Positions 1 to 4,944 are shown, counted from the stretch's first letter. The stretch: DNA of 6,200 bases from Candidatus Thorarchaeota archaeon (GCA_016840965.1 JAEORI010000110.1:1-6200); one strand, 5' to 3'. Translations and numbers: made by a program. The notes: generated by a model not told the origin, from the sequence alone.

Positions 1-479
1 GAGGTCGCACTCTCAATCACGCTTTTTCCATCGGTCTTCAAAACGAAAGCCGCAGTATTTACAGAAACATCTTTCACCAGTCTGCGATCCCCGCCCCAGA
101 AAGCTGCTGATAGAGGGTCCAAAAAGACTTCAACACCATCATGTCGCGTCACCATATACACTCTCTTCAGCTTTTTTCTTCGGAGTTGGTTTCTTTTATC
201 GGCAGTAGAAATTTTTTCACGAGATTTGGCAAGCTCTTTTGAAACAAGAAAGGAATGAGCTAGTAATGTGGAAGCTCTTGGTAAACTGAAGACCATATCA
301 CCGAAATGGACTAAAGTTTCAGTCATCTCGAAAATCGACTTTTCTGGAATTTCTTTCCATGATGATTCAATGGTGATTTGTGAGCCTTGCTGAAGTTCAA
401 TAATACTTCTTATTTTTAGGAATCCGTCGGCCGCAAGAGTTGATTCAGTCACAATACCTGTTTGACTCGTATTACTCAA
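1..479 (-). CDS. Hypothetical protein, 5' part only (runs off window start)
   Basis: An open frame of 159 codons runs from TTG at 479 to the window edge without a stop; the C-terminus lies outside. I do not recognise the family. The visible part is soluble-looking, with no signal peptide or membrane segment and no cysteines. Residues 95-106 form a basic patch (KRNQLRRKKLKR), followed by a stretch with predicted beta character ending near 160. The start is uncertain. GGAGGG at 492-497 sits 5 nt before an ATG (484-486), but that ATG reads only four codons (MDFE) to TAA. The long frame is offset from it and first offers ATT at 482 or TTG at 479, 12 nt from the GGAGGG. A rare start codon or a one-base indel near the start would explain this. 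The gene lies downstream of arsR on the same strand, with its own possible promoter in the 86-nt gap. No functional link to arsenic can be shown. Confidence 0.6.
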   Translation of the reverse strand, partial: MSNTSQTGIVTESTLAADGFLKIRSIIELQQGSQITIESSWKEIPEKSIFEMTETLVHFGDMVFSLPRASTLLAHSFLVSKELAKSREKISTADKRNQLRRKKLKRVYMVTRHDGVEVFLDPLSAAFWGGDRRLVKDVSVNTAAFVLKTDGKSVIESAT

Positions 480-528
480 AATCCATTTTCACCCTCCTAA
501 TATTAACCTATCAGGGGCTTTACTTCAG

Positions 529-540
529 TTTTAAAATATC
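529..540 (-). promoter_or_regulatory. Possible TATA promoter for the 1-479 gene
   Basis: On the minus strand GATATTTTAAAA lies about 50-60 nt upstream of the probable start, which would put transcription initiation near 505-512 and give a short leader carrying the GGAGGG site. The shared TATCG element found at the other minus-strand promoters is absent here, so this unit may be regulated differently. This is weak evidence based only on A/T composition and spacing. Confidence 0.3.
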
Positions 541-565
541 TGTAGATTGAAGAGAAATTTTGTGT

Positions 566-877
566 CTATTTGGCTGTCATCTTAGCAGCAAGAGCTTGAA
601 TGTCCTCAATCATCCTACGAATTCGTGAGTCGCTAAGACTATAGAGTTTCCTAGTCCCATCACGTCTTACATTCAAGATTCCGGATCTTACGAGTTGCGT
701 GAGATATGCAGAAACTGTAGACTGCGATAGGCCAATCTGTGGGAAGATGTCACACTGGCACTGTTCGCCACCTGCAAGGAAATCTACTATCTTTAGACGT
801 TCTGGATTACTCAGGGCTCTATGAAAATAGACCCGCCATTCAGTTTCTTTGTCAATATTCATAGCAACACGCCACAT
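566..877 (-). CDS. arsR: ArsR/SmtB-family metalloregulatory repressor
   Basis: A winged-helix repressor of 103 residues, normal for the family, which binds operator DNA as a dimer and releases it on binding As(III), Sb(III) or another soft metal. After LSNPERLKIVDFL (22-34), the sequence EQCQCD (38-43) matches the metal-binding helix of ArsR (consensus ELCVCD), with ligands Cys40 and Cys42. The third Cys of E. coli-type ArsR (three residues later) is Phe45, so at most a two-Cys site is visible in this helix. The helix-turn-helix is about 48-68 (LSQSTVSAYLTQL) and the wing is RRDGTRKLYSL (71-81). The start is ATG at 877; an in-frame ATG at 862 would remove five residues, and neither has a clear Shine-Dalgarno site. 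The gene is downstream of the six-gene redox operon on the same strand but separated by 171 nt with its own candidate promoter. It is the obvious candidate for controlling acr3 and perhaps the redox operon. Confidence 0.93.
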   Translation of the reverse strand: MWRVAMNIDKETEWRVYFHRALSNPERLKIVDFLAGGEQCQCDIFPQIGLSQSTVSAYLTQLVRSGILNVRRDGTRKLYSLSDSRIRRMIEDIQALAAKMTAK

Positions 878-890
878 TCATGATTTCTCT

Positions 891-940
891 GTCTTGGTAT
901 GATGAATACTACCCTGATATTGTGAATTGTCCACCAAGAC
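891..940. repeat. 8-bp inverted repeat in the arsR leader
   Basis: GTCTTGGT at 891-898 is the exact reverse complement of ACCAAGAC at 933-940, with a 34-nt spacer. It lies between the candidate arsR promoter and the arsR start, so it would be transcribed in the leader and could form a long-loop hairpin. No U-tract follows on the arsR strand, so it is not a simple terminator. Function is unknown and chance occurrence is possible. Confidence 0.4.
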
Positions 941-967
941 TGGGCTGTTCAATACGGTTGCCTATAT

Positions 968-985
968 ATCTCGATAAATCAATCT
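968..985 (-). promoter_or_regulatory. Candidate arsR promoter with shared TATCG element
   Basis: Read on the minus strand, a purine-rich stretch (GAAACAGAAAG) precedes TTGATTTATCGAGATATA. TTTATC could act as the TATA box, and TATCGAGAT at 968-976 matches the core TATCG(A/C)(A/G)AT also present at the acr3 and redox-operon promoters. Outside this core the similarity is weak. The start codon is about 90 nt downstream, so the leader would be long (around 70 nt) and includes the inverted repeat. Autoregulation by ArsR is inferred, as is usual for the family. Confidence 0.4.
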
Positions 986-1039
986 TTCTGTTTCGCAGTT
1001 TCAGCACTGAGCTCACTTCCAACGAGTTGTTAAATGCAG

Positions 1040-1044
1040 AAAAA
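1040..1044 (-). terminator. Possible oligo-T terminator after the redox operon
   Basis: Directly after the TGA of the last operon gene the minus strand reads TTGGTTTTTCTG, with five T in a row at 1040-1044. Archaeal transcription often ends at T-tracts without a hairpin. The tract is short, so read-through into arsR is quite possible. Confidence 0.25.
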
Positions 1045-1048
1045 CCAA

Positions 1049-1327
1049 TCAAGCAGTTTCAATACCTTGTTTCTGAATCTCCTTGAGAATAGCTGCTTCA
1101 ATAGTGGCTGTGGATGGATTTGGGCCAAGGGATTTCGTTCCAACAACTACACCACGATAGCCAACACCATATTGCTTAGCCAACTCGCTCTCTGCTGAGT
1201 ACTCCCTGTATGCTATGGAATCTCTGTATTTCTTCACTGCGTCATAGATTCTACCTAGGAATCCAGTCTGACTGCAACTACATACCCCCACTGGCATGAA
1301 CACCATTACTGAAATTTTTTCAGACAC
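1049..1327 (-). CDS. Small thioredoxin-fold-like protein with a CSC motif
   Basis: A small cytosolic protein (92 residues from the chosen start). It begins with a beta strand (ISVMVFMP) leading into GVCSC, with Cys16 and Cys18 at the N-terminus of a helix, the position of the active site in thioredoxin-like folds. Then come a helix (FLGRIYDAVKKY), a strand (SIAYREYSA), a helix (SELAKQYGV) and a strand (GVVVGTKSLG), the arrangement of the small thioredoxin-like proteins found beside metal-resistance genes. The motif is CxC rather than CxxC, so a metal-binding or mixed-disulfide role is as likely as dithiol oxidoreduction. Start: ATG at 1342 overlaps the upstream gene and has no spaced ribosome site, whereas GGAGTTGAT (1332-1340) is 4 nt before GTG at 1327, so I choose GTG. 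It is the last gene of the operon, 5 nt after the preceding DGC gene. The fold assignment is by pattern only. Confidence 0.7.
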   Translation of the reverse strand: MSEKISVMVFMPVGVCSCSQTGFLGRIYDAVKKYRDSIAYREYSAESELAKQYGVGYRGVVVGTKSLGPNPSTATIEAAILKEIQKQGIETA

Positions 1328-1332
1328 ATAAA

Positions 1333-1737
1333 TCAACTCCATTCTTCTCTTAGTCGATCAACATGTGTTGCTATGTCTTGAGCAATTTTTTTCACAAGCC
1401 CAGCACTAGTATTGATTGTCCAACGTTCGTCTTTGCTTTCGCAATAGTTTCCCACATATTCTTCTAGATTCATCTCTACAGCTGGCTCGCTGCTGTATTT
1501 TGCTGTGCCTTTCCCTGCACAGAGTTTGTTGCATCCATCAATTGTGATAGTTGGAAATTTTTTCGCAAACTCTCTTTCTGCCTCATCTCCAGCTAAGAAG
1601 AGAGGGAGGCATATCGTCACAGTTTCATTAGGCCGTAAATGATGCAAGACCTCGAGTGTAGCGGCACGGGAGATGTTTCCACCAGAACAAGCTTCACCGC
1701 TACATGAGATTAGACCAACCTTTGGTCTGAATGCCAT
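1333..1737 (-). CDS. DGC-domain putative metal-binding protein (third copy)
   Basis: A 134-residue member of the DGC family (Pfam 'putative zinc-binding' group, named for its Asp-Gly-Cys motif). Its biochemical role is unknown. Cysteines lie in the expected places: LISCSG near the N-terminus (Cys12), an extra Cys17 in EACSGG, ICLPL (Cys43) and TIDGCNKLC (Asp67-Gly68-Cys69, Cys73). A further Cys is in VGNYCESKD (about 98). It has no signal peptide or membrane segment. The ATG overlaps the preceding stop by one base (TAATG), with GGAGGG 8 nt upstream (1746-1751), a well-placed site that supports this start and translational coupling. It is clearly related to its upstream neighbour but longer after the DGC motif, so the two are diverged duplicates. 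Binding of a soft metal or metalloid by the Cys cluster is inferred from the motif and the ars setting. Confidence 0.85.
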   Translation of the reverse strand: MAFRPKVGLISCSGEACSGGNISRAATLEVLHHLRPNETVTICLPLFLAGDEAEREFAKKFPTITIDGCNKLCAGKGTAKYSSEPAVEMNLEEYVGNYCESKDERWTINTSAGLVKKIAQDIATHVDRLREEWS

Positions 1738-2120
1738 TAAGCAGACCCTCCATTTTCAATTATTAACTTCATAATATCATTGGAAAGAAGCCTTCCACCA
1801 TTTCCTATATCGAGAACAGTTTCTGGTTTGTGTTCCTTGTTCTCTGCGAGGATCTTCGGTGTCATGATTTCCATGACTGGATTTCCCCCTGCATGTTTCA
1901 CAAGTACTGATGCACATTTCTTCGGACATCCATCAATAGTATAGATATCCGATTCCAGTACAATATGTTTGGTTTCTTTGTCATCGGTCATCAACAATGG
2001 AAGACAGATGGTTGTGTACCTGTCAGAGTGTTTACCATCAGATATTAGGTATGTAGCTTCTCGAGCTACTGCACCAAATGCCTTTCCTATACCGCTACAT
2101 GGAATTACTACTTTCTTCAC
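1737..2120 (-). CDS. DGC-domain putative metal-binding protein (second copy)
   Basis: A 127-residue single-domain DGC protein of unknown biochemical function. Motifs in order: VVIPCSGIGKAFG (Cys8), then a helix (AREATYLI), TTICLPLLM (Cys39), and YTIDGCPKKCAS (Asp63-Gly64-Cys65, Cys69). The remaining C-terminal part (about 80-127) is charged and helical. The four cysteines could form one metal site if the fold brings them together, as expected for the family. The start is GTG at 2120, 3 nt after the stop of the DGC-lipoyl gene, with AAGGTG (2130-2135) 9 nt upstream. The G at the N-terminus after PCSG replaces the second Cys present in the third copy. It sits between the fusion gene and the third DGC gene, so the three DGC domains are made from one message and may act as a heteromer. 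Confidence 0.85.
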   Translation of the reverse strand: MKKVVIPCSGIGKAFGAVAREATYLISDGKHSDRYTTICLPLLMTDDKETKHIVLESDIYTIDGCPKKCASVLVKHAGGNPVMEIMTPKILAENKEHKPETVLDIGNGGRLLSNDIMKLIIENGGSA

Positions 2121-2123
2121 TTT

Positions 2124-2960
2124 CTATTTCACCTTCTTTCCAATCTCTTCTTTCGCCTTTGCCAAAGCATGTGCAATATAATCAGATGCGTTTCTCAGTA
2201 GTTCAAGTTCGTCAATATCATCGGGTTCGATGCAATACAACCACCCTTTATCATACGGGCTTTCATTGATGAGCTCAGGACTGTCTTCGAGTGCACGATT
2301 TGATTCTACTATGGTACCTGATAGAGGGACAATGATTTCAACCATGATTTTTGTTGATTCCATTGCTCCAGCATCGTCAAACATATCCACATGAGTCCCG
2401 GGTTCAACAAGCTCCACAAAATACACATCAGACATCATCTGCTGGAGAAAATCTGATACTCCGACCCGTACACGGTCTCCTTCATCCCACACCCAGAAAT
2501 CATTGTCAGAATACTTCAAGCCCTTAGCCACTCGCAGTGTGAACTTGTCGAATTTCTCTTCGAGATACTCGATTTCACGGGAAGGTTCTACTGCAAAAGT
2601 TGAGATTCTTTTGGGAGTTTTTTTATTCAACTCAGTCATTACAGCATCGATCATCTGTTTTACTTTTTCATCAAAGTCTTCCTCTGAGCCTACAATATCA
2701 GGGATGGAGAGAATTATAATATCATCACGTCCTCTTGCGATTGCTAGTTCTGACGAACACTTTGTTCCACAACCGTCAATACATATCACCTCTGATGTCC
2801 TATAATCTCGCATCTCACCGGGTCGTTCCTTGAAGAGCGCGCCTATACTCCCGATGACCAGACTGTCGAGTTCCTCTGAAAGCCTTTCTACAACCGCCCT
2901 CGAAACTCTTCCGCCGGGTCTGTCGTAACCTGCGCAGGGAAGGATGTACTTACGTGTCAC
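2124..2960 (-). CDS. DGC domain fused to a GcvH-like lipoyl carrier domain
   Basis: A two-domain protein of 278 residues. Residues about 3-110 are a DGC domain: YILPCAG (Cys9), GGRVSRA, and ICIDGCGTKC (Asp62-Gly63-Cys64, Cys68). The CLP cysteine of the other copies is missing (the aligned segment reads VIGSIGAL). After a helical linker (about 95-140), residues about 147-255 match glycine-cleavage H protein: WVWDEGDRVRVGVSDF, VELVEPGTHV, ESTKIMVEIIVPLSG, and ALEDSPELINESPYDKGWL. Lys204 in ESTK is the expected lipoylation site. GcvH proteins carry lipoate between partners, and GcvH-like lipoate proteins are also known beside Hdr-like sulfur-oxidation genes. No glycine-cleavage genes are seen here, which argues for a non-glycine role. 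GTG at 2975 overlaps the ferredoxin stop, but GAGGTG (2968-2973) lies 7 nt before GTG at 2960, so I prefer the latter. The longer start would add five residues. Confidence 0.9.
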   Translation of the reverse strand: MTRKYILPCAGYDRPGGRVSRAVVERLSEELDSLVIGSIGALFKERPGEMRDYRTSEVICIDGCGTKCSSELAIARGRDDIIILSIPDIVGSEEDFDEKVKQMIDAVMTELNKKTPKRISTFAVEPSREIEYLEEKFDKFTLRVAKGLKYSDNDFWVWDEGDRVRVGVSDFLQQMMSDVYFVELVEPGTHVDMFDDAGAMESTKIMVEIIVPLSGTIVESNRALEDSPELINESPYDKGWLYCIEPDDIDELELLRNASDYIAHALAKAKEEIGKKVK

Positions 2961-2971
2961 TGAATTACACC

Positions 2972-3280
2972 TCACTTAGCTCGCTCAGTCTTGATCAGTT
3001 TTAGAATGTCTGATTTTAATGGAAAAGAGATAGCATCTTTTGGACACATCTTCTTGCATGCCTGGCAGAATACCACACAATTATACTGATTTTCAACATC
3101 GACCTTGGTTGGATTCTCAAGTGGTCTGTAGACTTTGTGCGGGCAGAACTTTATACAATCATACTCGCCATTGCATCCATCACACCTGTCAAGGTCTACG
3201 GAAGGCCACCAAGGTATCTTCTCGCGGTTAACACCCATGAAGGTCGTGCCTGAGCTTGGCTCATTCGATTTCATATCCAT
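2972..3280 (-). CDS. Two-cluster [4Fe-4S] ferredoxin-like protein
   Basis: A 102-residue electron carrier with two Cys motifs. The first is C33-x2-C36-x5-C42-x3-C46-Pro, with a three-residue insertion between the second and third Cys compared with the classic CxxCxxCxxxCP. The second is C68-x3-C72-x2-C75-x3-C79-Pro, with the first Cys moved one residue away. Eight Cys in total are enough for two [4Fe-4S] clusters. A 30-residue N-terminal tail (SSGTTFMGVNREKIPWWP) precedes the fold, and the C-terminus is a short basic helix. The start is ATG at 3280, with GGAG (3291-3294) 10 nt upstream, so the gene overlaps the HdrA-like gene by 20 nt. Given that overlap and order, it probably exchanges electrons with the HdrA-like protein. 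Its ultimate donor and acceptor cannot be seen from this window. Confidence 0.92.
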   Translation of the reverse strand: MDMKSNEPSSGTTFMGVNREKIPWWPSVDLDRCDGCNGEYDCIKFCPHKVYRPLENPTKVDVENQYNCVVFCQACKKMCPKDAISFPLKSDILKLIKTERAK

Positions 3281-3644
3281 GTTTTCTCAGCTCCTGGGTT
3301 ACCTTTTCAATAGCCTCATCAGTGGTCATGTCACGAACATCAATTGGTACCAAATCATTCTTGACATCCATTCCCCTCTTCGCAAATGCATCTCGAAAGA
3401 GCTTATACTGCATTACTGGTGCACAACCACCAATGAGGACCTTCTGGCCTTGATGTAGAACGTCTTCTAGGTAGCGATCGCCATCAGTTTCACAAAGCTG
3501 AGGGTGAATAATCCCATGTTGTACAGGAAGAACCATCCGTACCGTATTGATGAAATCCCAGATATCCATCTTAGCAAAGCCAGGACATTTTCCTGTACAT
3601 ACACACATGATGAATGCAGGTTTTTCTGAGCTCACTATGATCAT
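3261..3644 (-). CDS. Stand-alone HdrA N-terminal-domain-like iron-sulfur protein
   Basis: A 127-residue protein resembling only the N-terminal domain of HdrA, the flavin subunit of heterodisulfide reductase. The similarity is FIMCVCTGKC (compare the VCxCG start of HdrA), LCETD (compare the CSxD stretch), KVLIGGCAPVMQYKLFRDAF (compare VVAACSPRTHEPLF), and LVPIDVRD (compare the NIRE stretch). Cys14, Cys16, Cys20, Cys51 and Cys74 are candidate ligands for one [4Fe-4S] cluster. The FAD-binding and C-terminal ferredoxin domains of HdrA are absent, and no truncated remnant follows; the next gene is a separate ferredoxin. It is first in the operon. Start choice is open: GTG at 3647 is followed at once by ATG at 3644, used here, with a very short predicted leader. 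GGTGAT (3643-3648) lies 7 nt before GTG at 3635, which would shorten it by three residues. The assignment rests on recognised motifs. Confidence 0.8.
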   Translation of the reverse strand: MIIVSSEKPAFIMCVCTGKCPGFAKMDIWDFINTVRMVLPVQHGIIHPQLCETDGDRYLEDVLHQGQKVLIGGCAPVMQYKLFRDAFAKRGMDVKNDLVPIDVRDMTTDEAIEKVTQELRKHGYEIE

Positions 3645-3664
3645 CACCAGTTGATTAACTAATT

Positions 3665-3692
3665 ATCGGATTATTTCGATATATCAGTTTTT
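3665..3692 (-). promoter_or_regulatory. Redox-operon promoter and candidate ArsR operator
   Basis: On the minus strand GAAAAACTGATATATCG gives a purine-rich BRE-like stretch and a TATA box at about 3678-3686, placing initiation near 3655, just ahead of the first gene. Overlapping it, ATATCGAAATAATCCGAT (3665-3682) matches the acr3 promoter element (4883-4900) at 15 of 18 positions and in the same orientation to transcription. A protein bound here would block the TATA box or start site, as a repressor does. The identity of the binding protein as ArsR is inferred. Confidence 0.55.
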
Positions 3693-3743
3693 CTATGAGG
3701 AGTTGCTCAGCTCACTTGTTGAGAGATATCATGTGTCAAACTG

Positions 3744-4838
3744 TCATGAATCACCGGGTTTTCTTCCGTAGAACTTTCGTCCTAGCCATAATGCCACATA
3801 GACAAGACCAACTAAAACTGGTACTTCTATGAGGGGACCAACGACTGCAGCTAGCGCTTGACCAGAACCAATACCAAACACTCCAATTGCAACGGCGATT
3901 GCTAGCTCGAAGTTATTACTTGCAGCAGTGAACGATATTGTTGCATTCTTATCGTATGGAAACTTCATGACGAATGAAACTCCAAATGATACTAAGAACA
4001 TGATAATAAAGTAGACAAGAAGCGGAAGTGCGATTCTGAGAACGTCAAATGGAAGCGCAATAATTGTATCTCCCTTCAGAGAAAACATGACGACTATCGT
4101 AAAGAGCAGACCAATCAAAGCATACGGCCCGAGTTTTGGTGCAAATTCTGTGTCATACCATTCTTTTGACCGTTTTTTCATGAGACTGAACCTTGTGATG
4201 ATGCCAGCCGCTAGTGGGATTCCAAGGAAAATAATAACACTCCATGCAACCTCAAGTATGGATACCTCAACAACTGAGCCGGCACCCGGTGATACAATGG
4301 ATGAGAGATAAGTTACAAAAAACCAAGCCTCAGGACTGTACATGATTATTTGGAAGACAGAGTTGAGAGCAACGAGAACGGCACAAGACTCACTGCAACC
4401 CCCAGCCATCATGTTCCAGATCAACACCATTGCTATACAGCGTGCAAGGCCTACGAGGATAATTCCAGTTCGATAATCAGGAAGGTCTGCAAGGAATATC
4501 CATGCGAGTGTAAACATCAAGAATGGACCAATCAACCAGTTCAGAGTCAAAGAAACCCCGAACATCTTTTTCTCATGTTTAAGTTTTCCAAGCTCTTCGT
4601 ACTTGACCTTAGCAAGGACAGGATACATCATCCAGAGCAAACCGATGGCAATAGGCACGGAAATAGTTCCAATGCTCCAATAATCCAAGACTTCTGATAG
4701 GCCAGGAACAAGATAGCCCAATAGGACTCCCAGAACCATAGCTAAGATAATCCATACTGGTAGAAATTTATCTAATGTGCTCAGACCAGTTATTGGATTG
4801 CCACCAACGCGATTACTAGGCTCAGTTGATTCATCCAT
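3744..4838 (-). CDS. acr3: ACR3-family arsenite efflux permease
   Basis: An integral membrane carrier that exports As(OH)3 (and sometimes antimonite) using the proton gradient; 364 residues and about ten hydrophobic segments, normal for the family. Family marks are GLARCIAMVLIWN, with the essential thiolate Cys134; VLVALNSVFQ; FTAASNNFELAIAVAIGVFG, the broken-helix segment; and VGPLIEVPVLVGLVY, with the conserved Glu338. Oddity: the loop after Cys134 reads GGCSESCAVLVA, with Cys148 and Cys152 where many ACR3 proteins have GGDxEYAAVLVA. That puts extra thiols close to the transport Cys. Start: GGAG (4847-4850) is 8 nt before ATG at 4838; an in-frame GTG at 4859 would add seven residues but lies upstream of that site. 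The gene has its own promoter carrying the shared element, and its stop lies 97 nt before the first redox-operon codon, so read-through is possible. Confidence 0.95.
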   Translation of the reverse strand: MDESTEPSNRVGGNPITGLSTLDKFLPVWIILAMVLGVLLGYLVPGLSEVLDYWSIGTISVPIAIGLLWMMYPVLAKVKYEELGKLKHEKKMFGVSLTLNWLIGPFLMFTLAWIFLADLPDYRTGIILVGLARCIAMVLIWNMMAGGCSESCAVLVALNSVFQIIMYSPEAWFFVTYLSSIVSPGAGSVVEVSILEVAWSVIIFLGIPLAAGIITRFSLMKKRSKEWYDTEFAPKLGPYALIGLLFTIVVMFSLKGDTIIALPFDVLRIALPLLVYFIIMFLVSFGVSFVMKFPYDKNATISFTAASNNFELAIAVAIGVFGIGSGQALAAVVGPLIEVPVLVGLVYVALWLGRKFYGRKPGDS

Positions 4839-4868
4839 AATTTCAGCTCCTAGAATCACTCACTTAGA

Positions 4869-4911
4869 AACTGTTTTAGAAAATCGGATAATCGCGATAT
4901 TTAACTGTTTT
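4869..4911 (-). promoter_or_regulatory. acr3 promoter and candidate ArsR operator
   Basis: On the minus strand GAAAACAGTTAAATATCG combines a BRE-like stretch with a TATA box (about 4897-4904). Next to it is ATATCGCGATTATCCGAT (4883-4900), matching the redox-operon element at 15 of 18 positions; its ATCGCGAT centre is a perfect 8-bp palindrome. A 9-bp direct repeat, AACTGTTTT on the plus strand, flanks the element at 4869-4877 and 4903-4911. Repression by ArsR is inferred from position and from the usual ars circuit. Confidence 0.55.
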
Positions 4912-4933
4912 CAACAGACGCCACGCGACGCCC

Positions 4934-4944
4934 AATATAATTTA
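4934..4944 (+). promoter_or_regulatory. TATA promoter for the CoA-transferase gene
   Basis: AATATAATTTA lies 40-50 nt upstream of the ATG at 4984, the spacing expected for an archaeal TATA box with a 15-20 nt leader. A G/C-rich patch containing GACGCC twice (4917-4922 and 4927-4932) precedes it. The shared TATCG element is about 35 nt further upstream, at the acr3 side, not over this TATA box. Confidence 0.45.

Noticed and set aside
880..1086. A 68-codon plus-strand frame over the arsR upstream gap
   Set aside because: No ribosome site or recognisable protein, and it runs into the 3' end of a real gene; the region is better explained as arsR leader and promoter.
2503..2805. A 100-codon plus-strand frame opposite the DGC-lipoyl gene
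   Set aside because: It is antisense to a gene with clear domain motifs and has no recognisable features of its own.
2124..2960. Glycine-cleavage H protein as the function of the lipoyl gene
   Set aside because: The lipoyl domain is GcvH-like, but it is fused to a DGC domain and no P, T or L protein gene is nearby, so a glycine-cleavage role is not supported.
3135..3458. Overlapping plus-strand frames opposite the ferredoxin and HdrA-like genes
   Set aside because: They are mirror frames of Cys-motif genes with no ribosome site or family motif.
3261..3644. MvhD/FlpD-type hydrogenase iron-sulfur subunit
   Set aside because: The Cys pattern and the GGCAP and PIDVRD segments fit the HdrA N-terminal domain better than the MvhD pattern.
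4350..4697. A 115-codon plus-strand frame inside acr3
   Set aside because: It is antisense to conserved permease transmembrane segments and its translation is low-complexity and unlike any family.
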